DNA from: Gautieria morchelliformis
Lineage: Eukaryota; Basidiomycota; Agaricomycetes; Gomphales; Gomphaceae
Length of the DNA stretch: 64,000 bases
Direction: 5' to 3'
Assembly: GCA_015179125.1 (NCBI GenBank)
Contig: WHVA01000240.1
Span: 97,350-161,349 of the forward strand
Position numbers and translations under genes: made by a program. The notes under the pieces were generated by a model. The model saw only the letters and a program-made list of their open reading frames with translations. It searched no databases and had not been told where the DNA came from. Positions 22,278 to 33,753 of this stretch are shown here, piece by piece; the stretch's first letter is position 1; each line of letters opens with the position of its first letter.

Positions 22278-22728
22278 TGTTATGATCCGTTCCCAAATCC
22301 AGACCGAAGCCTTGGCTTCGGCTCTCATTTGGGAACCTTGGGTTATTCTCGGCTTTCCTTAAGGTTTCCCTTCGCACTTCCCGTCACCCCTGATTCCCTT
22401 TCTTAGTTAGTTGCCTGTTTGCCCAACCCTTGTTCCCCTGACCGTTGATCCAATCATGTTCTGTTCGTGACCCTGCACGCTACTTTACTATATAGACCTC
22501 CAGTCCATGTACAATAGCTCCTCAGTTGAGATATCGAATTAGCTTATTGTACTTGAGACCCTCTGCTTGATATCGAAACCCGTATCTTGGCTTATAGCCG
22601 AGACCGCTCCCAAAATTAGGGCGGAACATCGAGTGGGCGCAACCCAAGAGGTTGAAGCCAAGCCCCCCGACCCGAGACCTGAGTTTGGCATGGTATAGCC
22701 AAACTGCAGTATGAACACAACCTTAACA
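22278..22728 (+). repeat. gypsy-3 5' LTR
   Basis: It begins TGTTATGATCCG and ends CCTTAACA. Just before the end it has GGGCGCAACCCAAGAGGTTGAAGCC in pieces that parallel the end of the gypsy-2 LTR. The following AGTATATCTGA parallels gypsy-2 AGTATTATCTGA. It contains repeated CCGAG/CTCGG words and TATATAGACC near 22490. The matching 3' LTR is absent. Confidence 0.7.
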
Positions 22729-25678
22729 GTATATCTGAACTCTCCACACTCTTTGTTCAGAATGCCGATGACCCGATCCTACACCTGTGCCGAAGGCAGC
22801 TGTGTAACGCCGACAATCGAAGCTTGGCGTGCACGAGGTGCTCCGAGCGTCCCGGAAAACCCCCGTTCCATCACCAGTATTCCAACCCCCCATCAGTTCA
22901 ACCCGCACCACAGCGCCGAGTAATTGGTGCTGGCTGAAGGTGTGTCAGCGAAGTTCCTGAAGAACCGAGTGCTGAACCCCCCGAGCTGAGTGATCCTGGT
23001 GATGGTGGTGGAAGTGGTGATGATTCCGAGCATAATTCCGATCCCGACGTAGCAGGCGGAAGACCTAATCCCAACCCGAATGCAGTGGCAAACGGCAAGG
23101 AACAGGTTGGGCGACTGCTCACAGCTTTGGAAAAGCTCGCCGACGATGGGCTTGGTGGTGGTGGAGACCGAAGTGACTAGAAAGCTAAACTCCGGGAACC
23201 CGACCAGTTTGATGGCTCGGACCCAAAAAAGCTCCGAGTATTTCTTCTCCAGTGCATGCTGAATTTCCGTGGCAAACCCCAAGCATTCCGAGGTGGTTCT
23301 ATGAAAGTGAACTATGTTTTGTCCTTCCTCAAGGGAACAGCTCTGGATTATTTTGAGCCCTACCATGCAGATGACCCTGCCGATGAACCCGCATGGGCTT
23401 CAGATTACACGGAATTCACAGAAGAGCTCTACCTGAATTTCGGTCCCTACGATCAAGTTGCGGATGCCGAAATTGAGCTAGAATTTGGTCATGAAGGATA
23501 ACCACAAGGTAACTTGGTTTTTCATCGAATTCTACAGACTCGCATCCGTCCTTCAGTATAATGATTCAGCTTTGCATCGCCGAGCTTACCTAGCTTTGCC
23601 GAAGCGAATCAAGAACGAAATGGTGCATTTCGACAAACCCTGAACCCTTGACAACCTCCGAGACCTCGTTCATAAAATTGACCAGAGGTATTGGGAACGT
23701 CGTGGTGAACTCTCTTGCGAGACTCATTCCGCTCCCAAACCCAAGGCCAAGAACGACAAGTCGGCCAACCAAAACCGAGGCTCCCAGAACAACGGCCGAC
23801 GTCAAGGTCAAGGTTCCAGCAACTCCAACGCTAATGCTGGTAATAACCAAGGCAAAGCAAGGACAAGCCGAAAGGGAATAATCAATCCGAGGGTCAGAAG
23901 AAACCCGAACTGGACAGACTTGGCAAGGATGGCAAACTCACGCCTGCAGAATGCCAGTGCCATATGGATAACAACCTCTGCTTAGTATGCGTGCAGAGTG
24001 GCCACCGTGTGAAGGATTGTCCAAGAGCCACATCGGCCCGGGCAGCCATGGCTTCTGACGGGAAGACGTCCGGCGATAAAGCCGATAGCTCGGCTTCAGG
24101 TGCGAAAAAATAGACAGCGACCCTATGGCCTCCACGTATACTGAGGGTTGTGTTGACTCGGCTTGCGCATTGGGGGAGGTAAGAATCAAGGCTTCTGCTC
24201 TCTGTTCCCTGAATTCTCCTGTAGTTAGTTTATCCTCATCCCTGCACCCCAACCAAAAGTTTAAAGCTCTAGTATATTCCGGCTCTACTCATTGTTTCAT
24301 TGAATCCATTTTTGTAAGTAGAAATAGCCTGAAAACCCAATCCGTAGATCTGATCCCACTCCGTTTGTTTGATGGTAGTACAAATTCGGTAATTACTGAA
24401 GCTGTAGAACTACCTATCTGTTTCCCCGATGGCCCATTCCGTAGACTTTTATGTCACCCCCCTTGATTTGTCTGTTTCGGTAGTTCTCGGACACAACTGG
24501 CTCACACGCTACAATCCGTTGATTGACTGGGTACTGCGCAGTATTACGTTCTGAACTACCCTCCCGGGCAGTCCTGTGGACAACCTGCTGGCTTCGGCTG
24601 CTTGCACCTCTACGGCCGAGACCGAGCCAAACCCGAGCTTGGAAGCTCCCCGGGTGGCTCTCTTGAATGCAGCAGCATTTTACCATGCCTGCAAACTAGA
24701 GGGTTCCCAATGTTTCCAGCTAAACCTGGCGCAACTCGAACCCGAGGCTTCGGCCCATTTGGCCTCTGTGCAACCCGATCCAGTGGATATAAAGGATGTT
24801 CTGATGGAGTACCATGACTTCCCGCATGTCTTTATCAAATGCAAGGGTGACGCCTTGGCTCCCCACTGACCCTACAATCTAATGATCGCTTTGGAGGGTG
24901 GTGCTACGCCTCCTCAACCCCCATCATACTCGCTCTCTACCTTGGAGCTTGCCACGCTCCAAGCTTTCATTGATGAGCACCTGAATTTGGGTTGCATTTG
25001 GCCCACTCAGTCCTCCCATGGAGCCCCTATCCTCTTTGTCAAAAAGAAGAGTGGCAAACTTCGGCTCTGCATGGATTTCTGAGCACTCAATAAGATTACG
25101 AAGAAGGATGGCTATCCACCCCCGTTGATTACCAACTTGTTGGATGCACCCCGGAAGGCTCGCATTTATACCAAAATTGATCTTTGGCATGCATTCCACC
25201 TCATCCGACTCGCCGAAGGCGACGAGTGGAAAACAGCATTCCGACCCAGTACGGCTTGTTCGAATGGCTAGTCATGCCTTTCGGCTTAACCAATGGTCCT
25301 GCGGTTTTTCAACATTTTATGAATGATGTCTTTGGAGATATGCTTGATGTATGCGTCGTCGTGTATCTTGATGACATACTCATCTACTCCGACGACCCGG
25401 TCAAACACAGGGAACACGTCTGTGAAGTATTGCGGCGTCTTTGGAAACACGGTCTCTATGCTAAACCCGACAAATGCGAATGGCACCGAGATTCTGTGGA
25501 ATTCTTAGGGTATATGCTGTTGACCAATGGCTTTACCATGTCCGAAGACAAAGTCCAGACAATCTGCGATTGGCCCAAACCTTGGAAGGTGAAAGACATA
25601 CAGTCCTTCCTCGGCTTCGCCAATTTTTACCGCCGCTTTATCTATAACTATTCCAATATCACAGTCCCCCTAACCTGC
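22729..25678 (+). pseudogene. gypsy-3 gag-pol, truncated after reverse transcriptase
   Basis: Chromovirus-type Ty3/gypsy polyprotein, broken by many frameshifts. Gag starts near 22762 (MPMTRSYTC) and contains REPDQFDGSDPKKLR, nearly identical to gypsy-2 gag. A CCHC knuckle CLVCVQSGHRVKDC lies near 23975-24016. The protease motif reads LVYSGSTHCF at about 24272, with Tyr in place of the catalytic Asp (gypsy-2 has LVDSGSTHCF). Reverse transcriptase extends from about 24950 (LFVKKKSGKLRLCMDF, then an in-frame TGA) to YLDD at 25363-25374 and [15 protein letters not shown]. RNase H and integrase are missing; the sequence switches to copia at 25679. Confidence 0.8.
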
Positions 25679-26444
25679 AATAGATCAAAATCAACCTACG
25701 TCACTCCGATCAGACAATCTAGATGCCATCACCTTATCGCATGACGCAACGTACCACACACGTGTTAGCAACTTGGGGTTATGGCAGGGAAGGTTCGGTA
25801 GAGTTCTTAGAAAGCTAGTATCAAATACACTCTCTCAGTGAATTTATTGTCACTGATGTATTAATACAGTACCTAGAATCAAATACACTACATGATTTTC
25901 AGTCAACATGCTATGTAAATATGAAAGATACTACTCGCCTCTCTCAGTGAATTTATTGTCACTGAGAGAGGAGTACAATCCTGTCTCAGAAGGCATATAG
26001 GTGCACCCGGCCCTTTAGCACTCAAGAGCTCGCGCGTCGAAGTCATTTCAGACTCCGCTGGGTGCAGCCGCCTGTGAAAATAGAAATAACAGAATGAAAT
26101 GGAGAGATAGGGAGTGACTAGAAAATTTCGAAAATAATCAGAGAAATGAATGCATGGTACAAGAACAATGTGAGAAAGAATTGGAACACCATACAGTAAA
26201 TCGAACATATTATGCTTGATTTTGGTGCAGGAGCATAAATGCACCCAACAACACGTACCAAGCACATCAATGTCACTTATCACTTTATCCGTGAGAAAGT
26301 GGCCTCTCACGATGCAACACTTACATACGTACCAACAAAGGAAAATGTAGCAGATATATTCATGAAGGGATTGGATTTACACCAACATAGGTATTTACTG
26401 GGAAAACTAGGGTTTATAAGAAAGGACTTCTCACTGAGGGGGAG
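25679..26444 (+). mobile_element. copia-1 element, RNase H C-terminus to polypurine tract
   Basis: Continues copia-1 from 18223: [10 protein letters not shown], then after the solo LTR KHINVTYHFIREKVASH and ENVADIFMKGLDLHQHRYLL. Removing the solo LTR with one ACACG copy keeps the frame. The frame runs through the polypurine tract GAGGGGGAG at about 26436-26444, just before the 3' LTR. Confidence 0.85.
25763..26250. mobile_element. solo LTR (family L2), perfect ACACG target duplication
   Basis: It begins TGTTAGCAACTTGGGG and ends TGCACCCAACA. ACACG flanks it on both sides (25758-25762, 26251-26255). It lies inside copia-1. An inverted second copy of the same family is at 39134-39563. It contains a 13-bp hairpin, CCTCTCTCAGTGA paired with TCACTGAGAGAGG (25938-25950 and 25959-25971), and part of this copy (about 25810-25870) repeats the hairpin-side sequence. 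No coding sequence. Confidence 0.9.
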
Positions 26445-26665
26445 TGTTAGTAATCAGGACAATGAGTCAGCCAAGGACGAGCCGGCACACACATAGCCGG
26501 ATATTCAAGAGTGTTCTCAACTCCGGAATGCTGGTGCACCAGCACGGCATTGGCACAGCAACAGCTCGAAGCAATTAGTAACAATGAATATTGTATTTAG
26601 TATAAAGCAGGAATATCTTGAGTAGATCGAATAATAACATCATATTTTATTTCCTTTGTTCTACA
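26445..26665 (+). repeat. copia-1 3' LTR, 221 bp
   Basis: It starts TGTTAGTAATCAGG directly after the polypurine tract and ends TTTGTTCTACA. It contains the CTGGTGCACCAGCAC palindrome and TTTAGTATAAAG promoter-like sequence. Remnants of the same LTR are at 5541-5703 and 41503-41640. Confidence 0.85.
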
Positions 26666-26979
26666 GAGCCCGCCAAATGGGCTGGGCTTCTAAGCTGCGG
26701 AAGCACAGGCCCCGGGCTTGAGCCCAGGCTTTGTGGCACTTATATGGTACATCCTTGCCTTGAGTTCAACAGCAACTGTATATACATCAAACAAAGTTAT
26801 TTCCCTCAATCTCCCTCCTGCCCATTGTAGATCATAGGAATCACCGGGGATGTGAAGCGGTGCCGTGGTACATATAGACAACATCAGCAGGACAGGTGCT
26901 ATGGGAAGGGCTGGGATGGTAGTGGGCTACAAGTCCTACGTGGGGTAAGTACCATTCCATAACATCCTCCGTTTTTCCT
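26666..26979. other. unassigned sequence between copia-1 and array unit 4
   Basis: About 310 bp without gene homology that I recognise. It begins with an inverted word pair, GCCCGCCAAATGGGC and GGGCTTGAGCCC, and ends where block A homology resumes (CCTCTTTTGACTCGTC near 26985). Confidence 0.4.
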
Positions 26980-27244
26980 GATGAATCCTCTTTTGACTCG
27001 TCTATCTATATATAAACGTAGCTATATAGAGCTCACTGCTTCCTTTGGGTTGCCAACATGCTTACCCCAAATTGCATGGGTCGTGAAGCCGTGAAATTGC
27101 AGCTCACAAGTTCAAAATAATGTCCATATATGTGGGGCAATAAGGAAGAATACATGGAACACGTTGTGAGAGACTAAAAAGGGATGAACCAATGGATAAT
27201 CCTAATAATAAATAACGATCGTGAAAGCAGGCCGAAAAGCAAGA
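26980..27244. repeat. array block A, unit 4 (3' end only)
   Basis: Only the last quarter of block A is present, from CCTCTTTTGACTCG through the ATATATAAACGTAGC stretch to the receptor stop codon. Confidence 0.6.
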
Positions 27245-29434
27245 CTACAGGGCACAGCCCTCCTCATACTTACTCTTCGTTTTTTTTGCTAATATCACAT
27301 ACGCTATCGCTGGAGACCACACTCTCGGCATCGAAGACTTCTCCATACGCATTGGGTGCTCTTTGCGTGCCTGGAGACCTTCTGCGCCAGAACATCAAAG
27401 TATCGAGAATGGGGTTGAACCTTCTCCAAAACATCAAGGCGTCAAGAAATTCCTGGCATAGCAGTTCCAGCGACGGAATTGCTAAAACAACAATGCTCAC
27501 CCTGCTCATGCCAAAAATAAGAAAAGCAACGAAAGGGGCTATGACAATTGAAGCTCATCAGTGCTAGTACGGTCGCCATAGGACGATGTCGGCTAAAACG
27601 TACTTCCGCCTTGCAGCATGTCGACCCACACTCCATTAAGGCCACTAAGGGCACCGATTCCCAAGACGCGAAGCACAGTTGCCATATATGCTCTTTCCCG
27701 GTGGCAATTCCGTATGTAGCCGAGCAGGTATCCATGCAGATGATCAGACTCAGCACGCGCGAAGCACCAGCATATGGGAAAAGTGAACATACACAGCGAC
27801 CACAACACGATATACGCAAAAAATGATGACGCGCAAGACCATAGAGAGTGAGACTTGATGTCCGTTGTCTCCAGTCCGTCGGAAAAACCGCCAATGACGG
27901 TAGAGAATGTGGATTATGCACACTTTGAGAATGATCAGAGAAGCTTCCCAACGAGAATCCACTTGCCGTCAAAGATGAGAGTAACCATCAAGATGGAGAG
28001 CATTACAGTGTACTGGGAGAGAAGACTGTTGGGGTTGGAGTCAAATGTCTCAGCTTGCACGATGAGAGCATAGAAAGTGCTCACAAAGCGTTCTTTTCGA
28101 GAATGGCACAATAAAAACTCCCCTCAGAGGCCAAAGGTCCTCCAGCTGAATAAAAATGGATTCAATTCAGAGGAGACTTAGCCGTAGAAGCAATGAGGTC
28201 TGACCAAGTTGGCGGGCCCGAGAGTCGGCAACAAGAACGCCAGTAGAGACACGTAAGGCGCTACTAGAAGCTGTTGTGATGAATAAAGATCTCATAAATA
28301 CCAATACCAAAGACAGGTGATAGCAAGGAGAAGCACCGCAGCTATCGTCCATCGAATTTGTCCGGGTGTACGAGGTCCATGGGTGGCAGCTCTGATATCC
28401 CACCACAGCTATGTATGTCTGAATTGTGTAACTCGCAATGGACATAAAATAACACAACTACCTGAATAATCAATGCGCACATAGCAGCATCTGTCATCAC
28501 CTGAGCTCCGGAGACCAGTGCTCCCTGAGCCAAGCACACCCGGTTGGAGTGTATGAATGGAAGAGGAAGGTAAGCTATGCTAGCTGGGCCCAAACGGTAT
28601 AGTCTGCCCTAGTCCGTGGTGAAGTGCTATGGCCTGAAATAGGACAAGGCTGGACTCACCCGATACAAAAAATTATGCTGGAAAATGTCCACGTGTAACA
28701 AAAATTAAGAAATATAAGATTCCGTGGTGCCTTTTTGGGGAAGATGGAGAAAAGGAGGAGGATGGGAAGTCCAATGTGGCCGCCGATCATCTGTAGCGCA
28801 AGGTATTTGGCCTGCTGTTGCCTCAGCTCTACAAAAGATCCGAACTAAGCAGACGAAGAGGGTGGTAAATGAAATCAATGAGTTTCACAGTTTCATCTTG
28901 TCGATTCAGACTGTTCAGGATAGCCGAGGCATTCGGTGTGAGCAGGAGTTGAACGTTGTCGGCACTGTGTCCATCAAAATGGCACACGGCTATTTTGGCT
29001 AGTACAGATACAAGTCAGATGCTTCTGCAAAGTGGCAATTTGTGACCGACGACATTACTGTTCAGATTATGTTGGACCATTCCCACCCACTCCAAGTCAT
29101 CTCCGCCAGAGTTCCCGCATAACAATTCCATCGCCCAACCCTGGATATCATTGGTTGAGCAGCAGCCACGAATTCCAAGACAAAGGTCGGAGGATGACAG
29201 CTTTGGTGGGCACTTCATTGCTGGCTCGTACTTCAGTCGAGCTTCCACAGCGAGTAATGGTTTCACCTGTAACACCATCGTGCCATTGGGAAGAGGGGCA
29301 GACAATGGATGTAATTTCTACTGGCTGAGCGTAAACATGAGTTCTCTGTGCAAGATTTCGACTTGAGTATTGTACTTACTGCTTGAACATGTGGCAGCAG
29401 ATATGAAGAGTAGAATCACAGCAGTCCAGAACAT
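27245..29434 (-). CDS. 7TM receptor-like protein, array copy 4
   Basis: Same exon plan as copy 1. It starts MFWTAVILLFISAATC. The ectodomain has MKCPPKLSSSDLCLGIRGCC in two Cys clusters. Downstream exons carry the QQQAIYLALQ first helix region, VCIIHILYRHWRFFRRTG and the tail exon FLDALMFWRRFNPIL. Its exon 9 has the extra T in helix six that shifts the frame relative to copies 1 and 3, and exon 8 length does not keep phase, so this copy is probably inactive. The TATA box is at 29514-29520. This copy is the most diverged in exons 6-8 (for example SLVLVFMRSLF in place of the usual sequence). Confidence 0.55.
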
Positions 29435-31496
29435 TGTCGGGAGAACAGGGAGAAAAATTCAAGTAGAAGAATGAGTAAGGATTGACTTGCGCCTGAACTG
29501 CAGACGGTTTCGATTATATACGAGTGGATCCATTGGAGTTCGGCGGCTGTGTATACTTACACACCGGTCTCAGTTTGGCTTAGTGATTTGAAATGGTTAG
29601 TTCCCGGAGGGCCGGAAGAGAGACGTGGCGCTTCATGCTCAAAGCGCCATACTTACTCAGAGTCCCGGCCATGTGGCACAGACGCAATGGACAGCTGCAA
29701 AGTGGCAGCGGCATGCCACAAAATGGAATAGGATATAGGCCACAATGGGGAAATATACCGAGGCATTCTTAATTACATTGAAGGTCACGCGAAGCTTCGA
29801 AGCAGTAGAGGTATCAGTACGAATTTGAGGCGTCACGTGACACCGCGGCGCTTCGGACGCGATCAGGATTTTCGGATTTTCCCAACAGAACAAACCCGAG
29901 CGCATCGTTACTTAAACGCTGTAGTCAGTCCAGATTCCAACGCCATGTCTTGCTTAGCTAACATGATTAGCATGGCTGCAGTTCTCGAAAACTCGTTTCA
30001 ACTGCGGCACTCTTTCAGCTCTCGCCCTGCTTTGGTGTGTCCTGCCTCGACGTCGCTTCCTTGGCCGTCCTCACACACACATCAGTGATTCCGGCTCCGT
30101 CCACGCACATCGCCTCCAAGTTCTTGCCGCTACCTAAACCTCTCCCGAAGTTATAAGCGCTAACTAAACAATACTTAGATTACTGTGATGGCATCTGCGC
30201 TACAGCACCATCAGTGGCCACATCTCACACAGGCCCAGGAGGTGAAGTCCTATCACCGCCATATCTCTCCCTCTATACCCGCCTATGCATCTCCCGAGTG
30301 CCGACGGCACCTGCTACTACTGCAAGCTTCACCGCCTACCCCTCCTTACCCATCTCCCCAGCTCAGTCCCATATATCTCGAGGAAAGAAGACGAGTAGAG
30401 GTCGAGAGCGAGTGGACACACGTACAATATTGCTCTATGGCCACATGGTTGCGGATGCACAAGACCACACTTCTTTCTGGTATGATGTTGCCATAAGTGC
30501 ACGCACAGCCAAGAACGCCGAATCACTCCAGCGTGGGGCTTTCGGTGTTCTTGTGCGCTTTCCTGGCTGTGCTTATCTCCTATGATTGTCTTCACTGATT
30601 TGATGTGTCTCTGGCGCCTTGGTGTGCTTCTCTCTGCTTTGGGTTTGCTCTGATGTCTAGGAGTGCTTTTCAGTATTTCTGGGTCCTCGTCCATCTTTTC
30701 ATTTCTCCTCTGTTCCTGTCTAGTGGGTGCGGTAAGCGGGGCTGTAAGTCCTTTTCGTATCGTAGGAGTTACGCGCGTTCGTTGGACCGGCTCCACACTT
30801 TTGTGAGTGACACATGTTTTATGGAACCCACATGCAACATCGTGCCTAGTACCAAGGGTCATCCTCTCATTCCGTTCATTTTATATCTCTCGCATCGCCT
30901 CACCCACTCATTCATTACTCACCTCGCCCTGTCCTTCCTCCCCCTTGCTTCACGATGCCTTCCCGCCTATCTGGACGAGTACTGTGTATCTCGTAAACGT
31001 AGCATATCAAGAGGGTTTTCAGGCTGATCGAAATCTGCGGTCTGTTGGGTCGGTTTTTGGGCGGATCTCCTCACGAGCACACTAAGCCACTGCTTGTGGC
31101 AGAGCAGCCGCATGTGCGCAATGTATTAATTGACATCGCTCAATCCAGTCTCGTATGCTCTTTGTCACACTAGTCGTGCTGTTGGGATCTGGGGATCCCG
31201 GGCGGCACTTCGGTGCGCTGACGCGTCGATGACGCGTCACACTCGCGTATATAGACAAAGGAGGAACGGGTAGGAGGAACAAGGGAAAAAGAGAACAAGG
31301 TAGAATAGACAAAGGAACGACTTATAATTAGTACCGGCTTCTATGTATTTAAGGCAGCGACTGAAGGTCGCTGCTAGACATTGAATCTACCCCGGACTAT
31401 TATTCTACTTCGATCTACACGTGCTACTCAGCACTTACGGATACTTTCTCTGACTACGACTCCAGTGTGGCAGGCGGGCTGACGAGGAGCCTGGAC
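29435..31496. repeat. array block C, unit 4
   Basis: Copy of block C lacking the MITE found in unit 1. It carries the TATA box of copy 4, the MASALQHHQWPHLTQA segment near 30188 and the conserved ILLYGHMVADAQDHTSFW stretch near 30430. The L3 solo LTR (31180-31419) is inserted in it. Homology stops at 31496. Confidence 0.6.
31180..31419. mobile_element. solo LTR (family L3), 240 bp, perfect CGTGC target duplication
   Basis: It begins TGTTGGGATCTGGGG and ends CTTCGATCTACA. CGTGC flanks it on both sides (31175-31179, 31420-31424). Unit 5 has the uninterrupted site near 37500 (AGTCGTGCTGCTAAGCAC). It contains a TATTTAAGGC promoter-like word and a GACGCGTCGATGACGCGTC inverted repeat near 31220. 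No coding sequence. Confidence 0.9.
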
Positions 31497-32479
31497 TGTT
31501 GTTAGCAAAATACTTCCGACCCTACATATACACCCTAGAGGCTGTTCCGGCGCATTCCGAGGCGCATACTCGGGCACGGGCGTTATCACGCACGCGCGTA
31601 TCTACCCGGCGCCTTTGGTCCTGAGCCAGGTTCCGGGGCCGCTGATTGAATGGCCCATAAGCGCGGCGCCTAGCACTCCAAGCACTGGAATTGAACCTCC
31701 CTCTGAGCTCTCTCAGACTCTCTCTTATAAAGACTCAAGAGTTTTGCTGGTTGTTGATCTTGATAGCAGTATGATTCAGACTTCAGCTTGAAGTCGAATC
31801 GAGTAGATTTTACGGAGGTCGAGCGCACACAGTATATACGCACTTCGAACAGCGATTCCACAGATGTGTGGTGAGCGATACGTTTAATGTCCTTCGAGAT
31901 AAGTGAGTACTAATTGACTGACTATATAGGACACATTCGATGGGTATTTAACGTTCTGTGCAAGGGGGTCTAGTACGAGAAGGAGCGACCGGCGCGAGTG
32001 GGTGTGCATGTGGGGTGTTAATTAGGGGATATGATGTGCCGGGTGCTAACTAGGGGATATGGGATGCCGGGTGACTAGATCAGAGTGTTAGGTTGGAAGG
32101 ATCGTGTGGTTTATGTACTAGCTACGTGTGTTATGATACGATAGATCAATTAGGGATGTGTGTAATGGAAAAGGAAGGAATGGAAAGGATACGGGGGGAT
32201 ATATGTGCTGCAGGCTAGCTGTCATATCACTCCGTGGATCATACGGTCTCGGGCTCGGGGGCGGGTTTGCGGATCAGCTGCGTGCCCGCGGGTTGGCAGG
32301 GTACTGCGGTGTGTGGTGTGCTGTCGTTCATGGATTTGAGTGGGCGTGCGTGGATTATGGTGTGCACGGAGTCGGCGGGGGGGGGGGATGGGTCGTGATG
32401 GCGATGTAGGTGGGTGTGAGATGTGTAGAGAGGGTGATGGGGTTCTTCGCTTTTATTTAATGACATCTCTCACAGCCGG
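31497..32479. other. unassigned insertion replacing the unit 4/5 boundary
   Basis: Nearly 1 kb that is absent from the unit 1/2 junction. It starts TGTTGTTAGCAAAATAC. A possible LTR could run from 31500 to 31862 (TGTTAGCAAAATAC to GCGATTCCACA, with CTTATAAAGAC inside), but I see no target duplication. At about 32018-32085 a 30-bp unit containing CTAACTAGGGGATATG repeats roughly twice. An 11-base G run occurs near 32378. No gene is supported. Confidence 0.35.
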
Positions 32480-33753
32480 GGGGTTTGAAACCAAACTAAG
32501 CATTAGGCCGTCTATGGATGATTGGTTTTTGTTTTCCTGCAACTGCGCGTTATGTATGTTTCTTTTCACTAGCTTGCATCCGCCTCATCCTGCCGAGCTC
32601 CTGCCGCAACTAGTGTACATCGTGAGCCGCCTTCCTTCTCTAACTCTCACGCACCATCGAACATCGATTCTCCCCAAGCAATGCAAATACCTCATAGCAT
32701 ATCCCATCAATGGCTAGATAATCTTCGCACAGGAAAAGTGCTACCGCCTGGCCGCGTTCGTCCTTTTCTTACCTCTGTTTTCGCTCTTATCTCCTTGTTC
32801 ACGCTCCCCGATTACTTCTTCCACCCTTGATTCGAGCTTTTTGGCTGTCTCGCGCCATCGCACTCAGACAGAGTCGCTCTCTCACACGGCCCCTCTCTTT
32901 CCGGATAAAGCCCGAGCGGCTGCATAACTGTAGCCCTCGCCACCTTCCGTGCGCAGCTGTCCAGTTCGTTTTACCCCCATCGCACCCGCCGAGTCCCCCC
33001 TTTTGTTACCGCCGTTCTCATATCGTGGTTCACGCTTCCCTACGACCTCGCGCTCTGATTTGAGTTCTTCGGCTCCCTCATTTATCTCGCACGGAGTCCG
33101 ACTCCGAGTCGGGGCGTCACGCCCTTCCCAACCCAGCCTTTCCAGACAAGTCCTGGGCAGCTATGTAGCAGTTGCCATCCCGCTGTTCGCGTCTGCAAGG
33201 CTTCTGCTCTCCTTGCATACCCTCAGAGCACTCGGTCGAGTGCAGATGGTGCGCACCCATAGAATCAGCCAAGCAATGCCATCCCATGTACAATGCTTGG
33301 TCATGCGGAGATAACCAGTAAAGCACTAAAGATTGACCCCCATGCTGTGCTAGACGTCCCCGTCAAGAACTTGTATGGTATCTCTGCCAGGTTCGATTTT
33401 TCCGTTATTTTCTAGCGTATTCGTTCTCCAATCCTCTTTTGACTCGTCTATCTTTTTATAAACGTAGCTAGAGCTCACTGCTTCTTTAGGTTGCCAACAT
33501 GCTTACCGCAAATTGCATGGGTCATGAAACTGTGACATTGCAGCTCACAAGTTCAAAATGACGTCCATATATGTGGGGCAATAGAGACGTACAAGGAAGA
33601 ATACATAGAACACGTTGTGAGAGGCTAAACAGGGACGAACCAGTGGATAATCCTAACAATAAATAACGACCGTTAGCGACCAAAAAGGGATGAACCGATG
33701 GATAATCCTAACAATAAATAACGACCGTGAAAGCAACCCACAAAAACAAAACA
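32480..33753. repeat. array block A, unit 5
   Basis: Full-length block A with both internal tandem duplicates, starting TTTGAAACCAAACTAAGC. Near 33640-33725 a short stretch (GATAATCCTAACAATAAATAACGACCG in pieces) is itself repeated. It ends at the stop codon of receptor copy 5. Confidence 0.65.

Larger units (their letters stand above)
18224..25678. other. 7.46-kb composite block inside copia-1
   Basis: Removing 18224-25678 joins GAGCTCGA to AATAGATC and restores the copia-1 frame with the same number of codons as in the second copia element (around 59510). The block contains a truncated block A, receptor copy 3, a stub of block C, a GGCTCGG-rich stretch, a LINE ORF1 fragment and the gypsy-3 LTR to reverse transcriptase. 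TGCA occurs at both edges (18224-18227, 25676-25679) and could be a four-base duplication. Both block ends lie inside other repeats, so it is not itself a recognisable transposon. Confidence 0.7.

Noticed and set aside
25763..26250. CRISPR-like short repeats (CTCTCAGTGA)
   Set aside because: Only the two hairpin arms of a solo LTR plus a partial duplication; no spacer array.
31680..31705. Possible tRNA T-arm on the minus strand (GGTTCAATTCC)
   Set aside because: The surrounding sequence does not pair as a T stem and no anticodon arm is visible.
32370..32390. G-run as a G-quadruplex regulatory site
   Set aside because: A single homopolymer with no gene nearby; may be a sequencing or assembly artefact.
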